A DNA stretch of 64,000 bases from Pseudomonadota bacterium (GCA_005804885.1 SYOX01000319.1:1-64000); one strand, 5' to 3'. Numbered from the stretch's first letter, positions 47,476-57,520 are shown. Notes: a model not told the origin generated them from the sequence alone. A program made the numbers and translations.

Positions 47476-48912
47476 ATGACCATCAAAGCCCCTCTCAAGG
47501 CCCTCGCCCTGACCCTGTTGGCCTGCGCCAGCCTGGCCGCGTGCAAGAGCCCGGCGCCGGACCCCGCGCCGTCCAACAACGACCCGAACAACGACCCGAA
47601 CAACGAGCCGAACAACGATCCGAATGAGGGCGCGCTGACCTTCTTCAAGGATATCAAGCCCTTGCTGGACGCGAAGTGCAACCAGTGCCACTTCGACGGC
47701 GGCCCGGCCCCCTTCGCCCTGGATGACTACGAGCAGGTCGTCATGCTGCGCGAGAGCATCGCGCTGTCGCTGGAGAGCGGGCTCATGCCGCCGTGGCAGC
47801 CCTCGGAGGCGTGCAACAGCTTCGAGGGCGACTTCTCGATGAGCGCCGAGCAGAAGTCGAAGCTGCTGGAGTGGCTCGAGAGCCCCATGAACGCCGGCGA
47901 TCCAGCGTCGGCGCCCGAGGCCGTGACCCCGCCGAGCCTGAACCTGCCGCGCGTCGACCTGACGATCACCATGCCCGAGGCCTACAAGCCTCGCCTGAGC
48001 CCGGACGACTACCGCTGCTTCGTCATGGACTGGCAGGAGACCGAGGAGCGCTTCGTCACCGGCTTCCAGGCCGCCCCCGGTAATGTCGCGATCGTCCACC
48101 ACGCGCTGGCCTTCGCCATCCCCCCCGACAAGGTGCCGACGGTCGAGGCCCTCGACGCCGCAGAGGAGGGGGTCGGCTACACCTGCTACGGGACCCCCTT
48201 CGGGGATCTGGGCGTCGACAACTTCCCGTCCTTGCTGGGGACCTGGGTTCCGGGCACCGCCGCGATCTCCTTCCCGAAGGACACGGGGATCCGGATCGTG
48301 CCGGGTTCGAAGATCGTCATCCAGATGCACTACAACACTCTGAGCGGGAACGCCCAGGACGATCGATCCTCGATCCAGTTCACCCTGGCGGACTCGGTCG
48401 AGGACGAGGCTGTCTTCCTGCCCTTCACCAACCCGGAGTGGCTCGACGGTGACGGGATGCTCATCCCCAAGGGGGACAGCGACGTGCGCCACAGCTTCGG
48501 CTTTGATGTGACCCGCTACGTCAACTTCGTCTCGCAGGACCGCATCCCCGCCGGTGCCTTCATGGTCCACTCGGCCTTCTTGCACATGCACACCCTCGGG
48601 GCCTCGACGCGGATCTCGGTGATGCGTCAGGGCGGCGAGGATTGCATGCTGGATATCCCGCGCTGGGACTTCAACTGGCAGGCGACCTACACCTTCACCG
48701 AGCCCAGGAGGGTCGACCCTGGCGACGCCATCTTCATGGAGTGTCGGTGGGACAACAGCGCCGAGAACCAGCCCTTCGTCAACGTTGACACCGACGGCGA
48801 CGGCGCCCCTGACACCTTCCAGCAGCGCGAGTCCCAGGACGTGCGCTGGGGCGAGGGGACCACCGACGAGATGTGCATCAGCTTCCTCTACGTCACCTCC
48901 GCCCCGCGTTGA
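47476..48912 (+). CDS. Haem-c / copper-monooxygenase-like lipoprotein, copy 2
   Basis: 478 residues, same architecture as the previous gene: signal with LLACASLAAC lipobox, NNDP/NNEP linker, haem motif KCNQCH, then a monooxygenase-like domain with IVHHALAFAI, QMHYNTLSG, LHMHTLGAST and DFNWQATYTF. It is clearly a tandem duplicate, but the catalytic half has drifted in loops while the 102-bp haem segment is identical. The 14-bp gap and shared direction make one transcript probable. Different substrates for the two copies would be the natural guess. Confidence 0.85.
   Translation: MTIKAPLKALALTLLACASLAACKSPAPDPAPSNNDPNNDPNNEPNNDPNEGALTFFKDIKPLLDAKCNQCHFDGGPAPFALDDYEQVVMLRESIALSLESGLMPPWQPSEACNSFEGDFSMSAEQKSKLLEWLESPMNAGDPASAPEAVTPPSLNLPRVDLTITMPEAYKPRLSPDDYRCFVMDWQETEERFVTGFQAAPGNVAIVHHALAFAIPPDKVPTVEALDAAEEGVGYTCYGTPFGDLGVDNFPSLLGTWVPGTAAISFPKDTGIRIVPGSKIVIQMHYNTLSGNAQDDRSSIQFTLADSVEDEAVFLPFTNPEWLDGDGMLIPKGDSDVRHSFGFDVTRYVNFVSQDRIPAGAFMVHSAFLHMHTLGASTRISVMRQGGEDCMLDIPRWDFNWQATYTFTEPRRVDPGDAIFMECRWDNSAENQPFVNVDTDGDGAPDTFQQRESQDVRWGEGTTDEMCISFLYVTSAPR
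47620..47721 (+). repeat. 102-bp perfect direct repeat, copy 2
   Basis: Second copy of 46181-46282. The identity includes synonymous sites, so recent gene conversion is more likely than amino-acid selection. Confidence 0.85.
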
Positions 48913-49012
48913 TCGCGGCTCCTGGCGTCGGCGCGGCGATCTGCGGCGCGGCTCGCGATGGTGCGCTGCGCGTCGGCGCGGCGAGGTGGGGCCAACCCCG
49001 GTCAGCTCGGCG

Positions 49013-50521
49013 ATGACGATCTCAGCGGCTCAGCTTCATCACGTCCTGCCCGAGCTCTCGGCGCCCGTCGGCGGCGTGGCGCGCAAGGTCTGGTGCCAGG
49101 ACGCCGAGACCGTGGTGATCGGCTTTCGCGGCGAGGGTCAGGACCACCGGATCTTGTTGAGCGCGTCGCCTGGGGCGAGCCGCGCGCACGCGGTGGCGCG
49201 CAAGCCGGTGCAGCCGTCCGAGCCGCCGGCCTTCGTGATGTTGTTGCGCAAGACGCTCGTCGGCGCTCGGCTGCTGTCGGTGGGTCAGGTTCAGGACGAC
49301 AGGCTCCTGCGGCTGGACTTTGATCGCCGGGTGGACGCGGAGGGGTCGCGCGCGCGCTTCGCGCTGGTGGCGGAGCTGACCGCGCGCCAGAGCAACCTCT
49401 ACCTGCTTGACGGGGAGGGGGTGATCCTGGGTCGGCTCTTGCCGGGGGTGGCGTCGGGCGGCCGCTCTCTGGAGGTCTGGTCGCCCTGGGAGCCGCCGCC
49501 CGAGCCGCCTGAGCGCGTCCGCGAGCGCGCCTGGGAGGACGCTCTGGGCCTGGAGGCGATGGCGGCGGACGGGTCGCGGTCCAGGGCGCTGGAGGCGCAC
49601 CTGGTGGCCTCAGCGGCGAGGGCGTCGCGGGAGGCGGCCGGGCGAGAGCTGCTCAAGCGGCTGCGGCGCCACCTCAAGGCGCTGGAGCGGCGGGTGGAGG
49701 CGGTCGGCGAGGATGTCCAGCGGGCGGAGGAGGCGGCGGCGTGGCGTCGCTGGGGAGAGCTGCTGCAGTCGGCCTACGGGCGGGCGGTCAAGGGGTCGTC
49801 GTCGCTGATGGTTCCGGACTACTACGCCGAGGGGATGCCGGAGGTGTCGGTGCCGCTGGACCCGACGCTGGACCTGAAGGGCAACATCGAGCGCTACTTC
49901 CGGCTCTACCGCAAGTACAAGTCGGCCGAGGAGACGATCCTGGAGCGGCTTGAGGCCGTCGAGGGGGCGCGAGACGCGGCCCAGGCGGCGCTGGCGGAGG
50001 CCGAGGCGCTGATCGCGGCCGAGGACGAGGGGCCGGAGGCCATCGAGGCGCTCGCCGAGCGGCTTGAGGGTCAGGGCCTGCTGGGGAGGCCGCCGCAGGG
50101 TCCGCCGGGGCGTCGGGGCGAGGTCGGCGCGGCGCTGCCCTATCGGGAGTTCGCCAGCCGGTCTGGGCGGGTGATCCTGGTGGGCAAGGGCGGCAAGGCG
50201 AACGACACGCTGACGCTGAAGGTGGCCCGCGGCAATGATCTGTGGCTGCACGCGCGGGATCTGGCCGGGGCGCACGTGGTGGTGCGGCTTGAGCGTGGCG
50301 CGGAGGCAGACGAGCAGACGCTCCTGGACGCGGCGACGCTGGCGGCCCATTACTCCAAGGGTCGGCGAGATACGCTGGTGGACGTGCAGGTGACGCGGGC
50401 CAAGAACGTGCGAAAGCCGAAGGGCCTGCCGCCGGGGATGGTGACGGTGGCCGACGCGCGGACGATCGCGGTGCGGATCGAGGAGGCGCGGCTGGAGAGG
50501 CTCTTCGGCGGCCAGCGCTGA
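49013..50521 (+). CDS. rqcH: NFACT-family ribosome quality-control factor (RqcH/Rqc2-like)
   Basis: I start at the ATG at 49013; the tracked ORF begins inside the previous gene. 502 residues. The N-terminal NFACT-N/FbpA domain has the invariant Asp-Arg pair in QVQDDRLLRL (D96-R97), matching the DR motif required in B. subtilis RqcH for alanine-tRNA recruitment. A coiled-coil middle (~200-345) precedes the NFACT-R domain with NDLWLHARDLAGAHVVV, AAHYSKG and VQVTRAKNVRKPKGLPPG. It acts on stalled 50S subunits to add Ala tails. This is a recognised widespread factor; the copy is somewhat short for the family. Confidence 0.88.
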   Translation: MTISAAQLHHVLPELSAPVGGVARKVWCQDAETVVIGFRGEGQDHRILLSASPGASRAHAVARKPVQPSEPPAFVMLLRKTLVGARLLSVGQVQDDRLLRLDFDRRVDAEGSRARFALVAELTARQSNLYLLDGEGVILGRLLPGVASGGRSLEVWSPWEPPPEPPERVRERAWEDALGLEAMAADGSRSRALEAHLVASAARASREAAGRELLKRLRRHLKALERRVEAVGEDVQRAEEAAAWRRWGELLQSAYGRAVKGSSSLMVPDYYAEGMPEVSVPLDPTLDLKGNIERYFRLYRKYKSAEETILERLEAVEGARDAAQAALAEAEALIAAEDEGPEAIEALAERLEGQGLLGRPPQGPPGRRGEVGAALPYREFASRSGRVILVGKGGKANDTLTLKVARGNDLWLHARDLAGAHVVVRLERGAEADEQTLLDAATLAAHYSKGRRDTLVDVQVTRAKNVRKPKGLPPGMVTVADARTIAVRIEEARLERLFGGQR

Positions 50522-50619
50522 TCGTCGGCCATGCAGGAGATCGCCGGGCCAGGGGGTTGGCGCGGGGGTGTGATCGCGCGGCCCGTGGCGGCTTGTGGGT
50601 GCGTCGTCGCCAGGCGGGG

Positions 50620-51084
50620 TCAGAGGCGGGTCAGGAGGGCGGTGACGCCGGGGATCTCGACCTCGTCGCCGCGCAGCGCCTGGAGGCTCCAGCGCCAGCC
50701 GAAGCCGGTCAGGGTGGCGACGAGGGCCATCGTGATCAGGGAGAAGACCATGGAGACGGGGACCCAGTCGTCGGCGAGGCGGCCCAGGAGTCCATGGGCC
50801 AGCCCGAGGACGATCATGAGCAGGGTGTAGAGGGTGGCGAAGAAGACGCCGTGGCGCGCGTGGGGGCCGAGCTCCGGGTCGTTGCGGAAGCGGGCGTAGA
50901 CCAGGACGGGCAGGAAGACGCCGCAGCAGGTCATGGGCCAGAGGTAGCACATTCGGATGAGCAGGGCGTGGTCGCGGGTGACGAGGAGGCGGCGGACGCC
51001 GGAGCCCTCGACGCCCTTGATGCGGCGCATGGCGAAGGTGATGAAGCTGGGGGAGGGGGGATCGGGGGGGCCTGGGTCGGTCAT
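50620..51084 (-). CDS. Small membrane protein, DUF4870-like
   Basis: I use the ATG at 51084, 19 bases after the lolA stop, giving 154 residues; the tracked ORF overlaps lolA. A Pro-rich start is followed by three to four hydrophobic segments (LIRMCYLWPMTCCGVFLPVLV, GVFFATLYTLLMIVLGLAHGL, VSMVFSLITMALVATLTGFG). The distant resemblance is to DUF4870-like proteins. No catalytic residues. The gap suggests co-transcription with lolA, on the minus strand. Confidence 0.55.
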   Translation of the reverse strand: MTDPGPPDPPSPSFITFAMRRIKGVEGSGVRRLLVTRDHALLIRMCYLWPMTCCGVFLPVLVYARFRNDPELGPHARHGVFFATLYTLLMIVLGLAHGLLGRLADDWVPVSMVFSLITMALVATLTGFGWRWSLQALRGDEVEIPGVTALLTRL

Positions 51085-51103
51085 CGGGGGGTCAAGGGGG
51101 TTC

Positions 51104-51856
<753 letters not shown>

Positions 51857-51937
51857 CGTTGATCTCTCCAGCAGTCGAACATCATCATCGGGCCACATCA
51901 TCATCATCAACAAAAGCATGAAGGGGGTGCGTTTTAT

Positions 51938-53263
51938 TCAGCCGGCCATGCGGCCATCGCCGGACTCGGGGTCGGCCTCCCCTCGCCGCATGATCTCGAC
52001 CTGGATGACGCGGGTGGTGTCGGCGTTGGTGACCTTGAAGAGCAGGTTGCCGAGCTCGACCTCGGTGCCGATCTCGGGCACGGCGCCGATCTGGGACAGG
52101 ATGAAGCCCCCGAGGCTGTCGTAGTCGGGGTGATCGGGGAAGGTGACGTCGAGCTCATCCTCGATTTCGTCCAGGGGGCAGCGCCCGACGGCGAGCAGGT
52201 GTCCCTCGCCGAGGATCTGGAAGTAGTCCTCTTCGGCGTCGTGCTCGTCCTGGATGTCGCCGAAGAACTCCTCGATGATGTCTTCGAGGGTGATCAGGCC
52301 GCTGGTGCCGCCGAACTCGCCGACGACGATGGCCATGTGGATGCGGCTCTTCTGGAACTCGCTCAGGAGGTCGGAGATCTTCTTGGACTCGGGGACGAAG
52401 TAGGCCGGCTTGATGTACTCGTCGATGTCAAAGTCGAGGCCATCGGCGCCCTTGAGCTTGAGCTGCTTGAGGAGGTCCTTGGCGAAGAAGACGCCGACGA
52501 TGTTGTCGATGGTCTCGTCGAAGACCGGCAGCCGGCTGTGTCCAGAGGCGGTCAGCTTGTCGAGGGCCTCGTGGAAGTCCTCGCGGCGATCGATGGCGAT
52601 CATGTCGATCCGGGGGATCATGATCTCGCGAACCTTGGTGGTGGTGAAGTCAAAGGCCGACTGGAGGATGCGCTCGCGTCGGTCTTCCAGGTTCCCTCCT
52701 CGACTGCCGAGCTCGACGAGATATTCAATGTCTTCTTCCGTGACGCGGGGGCCTTGGGGGGCTTCTTCGAAGGTGTCGCCGGTCAGGGCCATTAGAGCGC
52801 GGGTCATGCGGGAGAAGATCCAGGTCAAGGGGAAGAAGATCACGTAGGGGATGCGCATGAGCCACATCATGCGGCCCGCGATCTGGCGGGAGCGGGAGCG
52901 CGCGAGGGTCTTGGGGGTGATCTCGCCGAAGGTCAGCAGCAGCAGGGTCATGCAGCCGATCGCGAGGGGCAAGGCCGTCTGGGCGTACTCGGTGCCGTCG
53001 AGCAGGAGGTGGGCCAGCTCGGTGGACAGGGCCGAGGCGGAGATGTTGACGATGTTGTTGCCGATCAGCATGCAGGTCAGCACCATCATGGGGCGGTTGC
53101 GCCACAACTCCAGGGCCTTGGACCAGAAGTTGTTCGAGTCGATGAGCTTCTGGGTCTGGATCGGATCGAGCGCCGTCAGCGCCGTCTCGGATGCTGAGAA
53201 GAAGGCCGACAACCCCAGGCAGAGCCCCATCAGGGCTGCGTAGGGGGCAATCTGGGCTAACAT
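51938..53263 (-). CDS. CNNM/CorC-type membrane protein with CBS domains
   Basis: 441 residues. An N-terminal CNNM/DUF21 region of about four helices (ALMGLCLGLSAFFSASETALTAL ..., with the ETALTA and GEITPKTLARSRS signatures) is followed by two CBS repeats (REIMIPRIDMIAI..., HMAIVVGEFGGTSGLITLEDIIEEFFGDIQDEHD) and a C-terminal CorC/HlyC domain (YFQILGEGHLL...LDEIEDEL...). Members transport or regulate divalent cations such as magnesium; the exact role here is unknown. The minus-strand gap before radA (53264-53618) has no convincing gene. Confidence 0.9.
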   Translation of the reverse strand: MLAQIAPYAALMGLCLGLSAFFSASETALTALDPIQTQKLIDSNNFWSKALELWRNRPMMVLTCMLIGNNIVNISASALSTELAHLLLDGTEYAQTALPLAIGCMTLLLLTFGEITPKTLARSRSRQIAGRMMWLMRIPYVIFFPLTWIFSRMTRALMALTGDTFEEAPQGPRVTEEDIEYLVELGSRGGNLEDRRERILQSAFDFTTTKVREIMIPRIDMIAIDRREDFHEALDKLTASGHSRLPVFDETIDNIVGVFFAKDLLKQLKLKGADGLDFDIDEYIKPAYFVPESKKISDLLSEFQKSRIHMAIVVGEFGGTSGLITLEDIIEEFFGDIQDEHDAEEDYFQILGEGHLLAVGRCPLDEIEDELDVTFPDHPDYDSLGGFILSQIGAVPEIGTEVELGNLLFKVTNADTTRVIQVEIMRRGEADPESGDGRMAG

Positions 53264-53618
53264 GTCCGGGTTCTCGTCTGCAGGGCACGGCGCGAGGGCT
53301 TCGGCGCCACGCTCCCTGGCATCAGCGGTGGGTGACTTTGGCGAGGTCGATCAGGGCCTGGGGGAGGTTCCCCGGTCTTGTCTGTGAAAGGTTGATCCGA
53401 GTCCATCTGCCGACTGTACGGGCCTCTCTTGCCGACGCCCTGGCCTTCGAGGGTGTCGACTGAAGATCGCTGGTGGGGCGACCTCCACCTTGGAGGCCCC
53501 TCATCGCCAGCACGGCGTGCTCGTCTTCCTTGAGAGCGATCGCCAGGGTTTCACGTCTCAAGTCAGGGCTCGTCCCGACACGTCAGAGTGTGAGCATACA
53601 CGGCGCCGCCTGTCAAGC
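53264..53618. other. 355-bp gap between CNNM and radA genes, no convincing gene
   Basis: The 79-codon minus-strand ORF 53322-53561 starts at TTG without a clear ribosome site and has no recognisable motif, so I do not call it. No strong repeat or hairpin is seen. A TTGACA-like box on the minus strand at about 53609 lacks a fitting -10. Confidence 0.5.
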
Positions 53619-55007
53619 TCAGGTCGTCTTTCCGAAGAGCTGCTTGAGCACATCCGCCACCGTGCTGACCCCGCGCAGGGCGATATCGGGCATCGGCTCG
53701 CCCTCGGCGGTCAGGGTCTTGAGGTTGCCCTCGGGCAGCACGCAGCGCTCAAAGCCGAGCTTGTTGACCTCCGACAGCCTGCTCATCGCCTGGCCCACCG
53801 CGCGGACCTCGCCGGTGAGGCCGACCTCGCCGAAGAGCACCGTGCCCTGGTCGATGGGGACATCGAGCTGGGAGCTGGCCAGCGCCGCCACCAGGCCCAG
53901 ATCCACGGCCGTCTCGGCCACCTTGACCCCCCCGGCGATGTTGACGAAGACGTCGCTGCCGGTGACCTTGAGCCCGGTGCGCTTCTCCAGGATGTTGAGC
54001 ATCAAGAGCACCCGGCTGGTGTCGACCCCGATCGCGGTGACCCGCGGCGGCCCGTAGCTGTTCGGGCTCACGAGCGCCTGGACCTCGACCAGCAAGGGGC
54101 GGCTGCCCTCGAAGGTGCACACCACCGCCGAGCCCGAGGCGTCCTCGGGCCGCTCGGCCAGGAAGATCCGCGAGGGGTCCGGGATCTCCACCAGCCCCTT
54201 GTTGCGCATCTCGAAGACGCCGATCTCGTTCGTCGACCCGAAGCGGTTCTTGACCGCGCGCAAGATCCGGAAGGGCATCCCGTGGCGCCCCTCGAAGTAG
54301 AGCACCGTGTCGACCAGGTGCTCCAGCAGCTTCGGCCCCGCGATCGCGCCGTCCTTGGTCACATGGCCCACGAGGAAGACCGGCAGCCCCGTGCCCTTGG
54401 CCAGCTGCGTCAGCGCCGAGGTCACCTCCCGGAGCTGCGCCACCGACCCCGGCGTCGACTGCAGCTGGGTCGTGGCCATGGTCTGGATCGAGTCCACCAC
54501 CAGCAGGTCCGGCCCGATGGCCTTGACGTGCTCGGTCAGCTCCTCCAGGCGCGTCTCCACCACCAGGTAGAGATCCTTGCCCTCGACCCCCAGGCGCCGA
54601 CCCCGCATCCCGATCTGCGCCAGCGACTCCTCCCCCGACAGGTACAGGACCTTGCGGCCCGTCTCGGCCAGCTTGCCGGCCAGCTGCAACATCAAGGTCG
54701 ACTTGCCGATCCCCGGCTCGCCGCCGACCAGCACCACCGATCCCTTGACGATGCCCCCGCCGAGCACCCGGTCAAACTCCGAGATCGAGGTCGTCGTCCT
54801 CGGATCCCGCACCAGATCCAGGTCCCCGAGCCGGACCGGCTTGCCCGTGGGCTTGAGCGTCTCCGAGGTCCGCGCCGTCGCCGTCCTGGGCGCCACGCGC
54901 TCCTCCTCGAAGGTGTTCCACTCCCCGCACCCCGAGCACCTCCCCACCCAGCGGGCCTCAAGGTGCCCGCAAGACTGGCAGATGAACTGGCTCCTGATCT
55001 TCGCCAT
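53619..55007 (-). CDS. radA: DNA repair protein RadA (Sms)
   Basis: I start at the ATG at 55007 (GGAGAGAGG site), 462 residues; the tracked ORF adds 24. An N-terminal zinc finger (CQSC, CSGC) precedes the RecA-like ATPase domain with Walker A GGEPGIGKST (~93-102), the RadA-specific KNRFG motif (AVKNRFGSTNEIGVFEM), and a C-terminal Lon-like domain (VSPNSYG...GGVKVAETAVDLGLVAAL...). RadA helps branch migration in recombination. It stands on the minus strand, with an SDR-like gene upstream separated by 52 bp. Confidence 0.95.
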   Translation of the reverse strand: MAKIRSQFICQSCGHLEARWVGRCSGCGEWNTFEEERVAPRTATARTSETLKPTGKPVRLGDLDLVRDPRTTTSISEFDRVLGGGIVKGSVVLVGGEPGIGKSTLMLQLAGKLAETGRKVLYLSGEESLAQIGMRGRRLGVEGKDLYLVVETRLEELTEHVKAIGPDLLVVDSIQTMATTQLQSTPGSVAQLREVTSALTQLAKGTGLPVFLVGHVTKDGAIAGPKLLEHLVDTVLYFEGRHGMPFRILRAVKNRFGSTNEIGVFEMRNKGLVEIPDPSRIFLAERPEDASGSAVVCTFEGSRPLLVEVQALVSPNSYGPPRVTAIGVDTSRVLLMLNILEKRTGLKVTGSDVFVNIAGGVKVAETAVDLGLVAALASSQLDVPIDQGTVLFGEVGLTGEVRAVGQAMSRLSEVNKLGFERCVLPEGNLKTLTAEGEPMPDIALRGVSTVADVLKQLFGKTT

Positions 55008-55059
55008 CGAACCCTCTCTCCTGGATTCAGATCCTCTCGACGCCCTTGGGTCGTCGGCC

Positions 55060-56160
55060 TCAGCTCCCCAGGAGCCCACCGGCGCCCTTCGGGCCGCCGA
55101 CCGTCGCCTCGACGGCCGCCTGAAGCGTCTCCTCCAGCGGCCTCGGCCTCAAGCCCAGCTCTCGCGCCGCCCTCTCGTTGGACACCTCGGCCCGCCGAAC
55201 CATCTGCCGCGCCTCCGCGGCCGACAGAAAGCCGCGACCCCCCGACACCGACGCCACACGCCCCGACCAGCGCCCGATCGCCTCGACCACCCCGTCCGGC
55301 GCCCGCCCCAGCGGCCCCCGCGCGCCCACGACGGACGCGACCTTCCCCATCAGCGCCTCGACCTCCACGCCGTGCCCGCCGAGGATGTAGCGCCGCCCCT
55401 CCCGACCCGAGCACGCCGCCTCGACGATCCCCGCCGCCGCGTCCCGCGCGTCGATCACGTTGACGCGCCCCCTCGGCGCCAGCCTCCCGCGACCCTCGAC
55501 GCACGCCCTGAACCACCCCTCGATGCCCTCCGGGACCCCCCTCGGCCCCAGGCACCAGGTCGGGTTGACCACGATCACGGGCAGCCCGCACCCCGCAGCC
55601 TTGAGCGCCTCCAACTCCAGGAAGGCCGCCGCCTCCACCTCGGGGCCGACCCCCGCGCCGGGCAGGATCCGATCGCCCTCCGACGCGGGCCGCCCCGCCT
55701 CCCCGGGCTCGCCGACCGTCCACCACGACGAGACAAAGACCACCCGGCTCATCTCCGCGCTGGCCGCCACCGCCAGGGCCGCCCGCAAGCCCTCGATCGC
55801 CTCCGGCAGCGCCTCTCGCCACCAGGGCTGCGCGCAGATCATCGCGTCACAACCCCAGGCCGCCCGCTCCAGCGACTGAAGATCGCCCAGCGACCCCACC
55901 GACCACTCGATCTCCAAAGGCGATTCGGCCTCGACCGCCGAGCCAGCCGCGCCTGTCGATGGATGGACCTCCGAAGGCCTCGCGCTGACCCCGACGCTCT
56001 GCCACGACCTCAACCCCCGCGCCGCGATACGCCGCGCCGACAAGGCCGACAGGATCTCCAACCCGAGCGGGCTGTCGCCGCCGAGCACCAGCGCCCTGTG
56101 GATGGGCGGGCGATCGACCTCCAGCCGCTTGAGGCGCTCATCGAGGTAGTTCGAACTCAA
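55060..56160 (-). CDS. SDR-like NAD-dependent epimerase/reductase homologue, catalytic residues missing
   Basis: Best start is the TTG at 56160, six bases after AGGAG; the tracked GTG is earlier. 366 residues. The Rossmann start ALVLGGDSPLGLEI and VVFVSSWW, VVNPTWCLGPRG fit the extended SDR/dihydroflavonol-reductase group. Where YxxxK is normally expected, the sequence runs EAAAFLELEAL without Tyr or Lys. So it may bind NAD(P) without the usual catalysis. A promoter with TTGACA and TATAGT lies upstream (56229-56255). Confidence 0.7.
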   Translation of the reverse strand: MSSNYLDERLKRLEVDRPPIHRALVLGGDSPLGLEILSALSARRIAARGLRSWQSVGVSARPSEVHPSTGAAGSAVEAESPLEIEWSVGSLGDLQSLERAAWGCDAMICAQPWWREALPEAIEGLRAALAVAASAEMSRVVFVSSWWTVGEPGEAGRPASEGDRILPGAGVGPEVEAAAFLELEALKAAGCGLPVIVVNPTWCLGPRGVPEGIEGWFRACVEGRGRLAPRGRVNVIDARDAAAGIVEAACSGREGRRYILGGHGVEVEALMGKVASVVGARGPLGRAPDGVVEAIGRWSGRVASVSGGRGFLSAAEARQMVRRAEVSNERAARELGLRPRPLEETLQAAVEATVGGPKGAGGLLGS

Positions 56161-56228
56161 GCCTGCTCCTCTTGCGCCCCGCACACGCCGGACATCCGCC
56201 GATGGTCCAGAGCTTCACAGTCACGCAC

Positions 56229-56255
56229 ACTATACAAAGGTTCAACTCCTGTCAA
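56229..56255 (-). promoter_or_regulatory. Promoter for the SDR-like gene
   Basis: Minus strand: TTGACA, a 15-base spacer, TATAGT, about 69 bases before the TTG start. Boxes are near-perfect but the spacer is short. Confidence 0.5.
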
Positions 56256-56302
56256 GCCCCGCGCGCCCCCCGCACTGGTCCGCCAGCCGCCCAGCGGCGC
56301 GG

Positions 56303-57139
56303 TCAGCGCTGGCGGAAGAGGACGGCGTTGACCTCGCCTGCGCCGCCGTCGGGGCAGGGCGCGTCGAAGCCGATCGCCTCGCCGACGAGCCGGACGAAGC
56401 CGCCGCCGTCGACGGCGGTGACGAGCTGGCGCTGGCCGGCGTAGAGGGGATCGCCGGGGATCCCAGGGCTGTTCAGGTCCAGCGGGAAGCGCACCCCAGG
56501 GCCGCAGGCCGCCTCGATGGGGTCGCAGTCGCTGCCCTCGCCGCGCACGAAGCGCCACCCCTGGCCCTGGCAGGGCAACCGGTCGTTGTCGCCGTCGCAG
56601 GCGGCCAGGATCAGCGTGTTGTCGTCGACGCGGTGCAGCTCAAGCAGGCGAGCGTCGAGCCCCACGCCGCCCTCGACGTAGCGCACCCGGACCTCGGCGC
56701 CGACCTCCACGCCCAGCAGCGGCCCCGCCTCCGGGTCGAGGGGGCGCGTGTAGACGATCCGGGCGCTGGGGCCGCCCTCGAAGGCCACCGTCACCGAGGC
56801 CTCGGGGTCCTCCGGCAGCGGCTCGATGACTCGCCCCGTCAGGCCCAGCGCCAGCGCCTGCGGCTCGACGCCGGCGATCTCGACCGTGAAGCGGAAGCCG
56901 GTCTGCGGCGCGGCGCACGCGTCCCCGAGGACCTCCCCCGGCGCCGAGGGGTCGCCGAGCAGGATCTCGTCGTCGAAGCCCTCCGGGGTCTGGCAGGCCC
57001 CCTCCCGACACACCCGTACCCCCTGGCAGTCCCCGTCGGTCTGACACCCCGTCTTGTCCTCGTCGATGCAGCCCGACGCCAGGGCCAGCCCCAAGGCCGC
57101 CAAGATCACCAATGTTTTCAACACCTTGCGTCTGTCCAA
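56303..57139 (-). CDS. Lipoprotein of unknown function
   Basis: The tracked ORF begins within the palindromic element and is not credible; I start at the TTG at 57139 (LDRRKVLKTLVILAALGLALASGC), 278 residues. The start is uncertain (a GTG five codons later is possible). After the lipobox are Cys-containing segments (CQTDGDCQGVRVCREGACQ, one EGF-like module), then a beta-rich domain ending FVRLVGEAIGFDAPCPDGGAG. No family recognised. The exported/lipid-anchored call rests on the clear signal. Confidence 0.65.
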   Translation of the reverse strand: MDRRKVLKTLVILAALGLALASGCIDEDKTGCQTDGDCQGVRVCREGACQTPEGFDDEILLGDPSAPGEVLGDACAAPQTGFRFTVEIAGVEPQALALGLTGRVIEPLPEDPEASVTVAFEGGPSARIVYTRPLDPEAGPLLGVEVGAEVRVRYVEGGVGLDARLLELHRVDDNTLILAACDGDNDRLPCQGQGWRFVRGEGSDCDPIEAACGPGVRFPLDLNSPGIPGDPLYAGQRQLVTAVDGGGFVRLVGEAIGFDAPCPDGGAGEVNAVLFRQR

Positions 57140-57222
57140 TGCCCTGCTCTCGGCGATCGAGGTCAACCCGCGCCCCAAGCCTACAGCGCCGCCGGGCGCA
57201 AGGGAAGGGCGGCGGGAGGTCG

Positions 57223-57520
57223 AGCGCCCCACGCTCCTCGCACCGCCCCCCTCCGGGGGACGGGCTCGTCGGGTGGGGCTTGGATGCCCGGGGTGGGCTG
57301 CGCCCGATGGGCGCAGGCCGGCGGGCGGACGACAGCGGATCGAAGGGCAGGATCGGTGCGTTGGCGGCGCCGCTGGATTTGGACAGGGCGGCGTGACAAG
57401 GACGCGGCCTGTCGTGTCGACTTGGTTCGTGCGCGGGCCTGCGACCGACAGGGCGCAGCCCACACTGAGTTTCTAGCCCCACCCGACGAGCCCCCGTAGG
57501 GGTGCGAGGAGCGTGGGGCG
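57223..57520. repeat. ~298-bp non-coding element with terminal inverted repeats, copy 2
   Basis: Second full copy of the element at 36276. The same ends (CCCCACGCTCCTCGCACC... and ...GGTGCGAGGAGCGTGGGG), the same GGGCTCGTCGGGTGGGGCTTGG box and the same GCCTGCGACCGACAGGGCGC box are present, while the central ~50 bp differ. It lies upstream of the lipoprotein gene. Confidence 0.85.

Noticed and set aside
53322-53561. 79-codon minus-strand ORF between the CNNM and radA genes
   Set aside because: TTG start without a ribosome site and no recognisable motif; may be spacer only.
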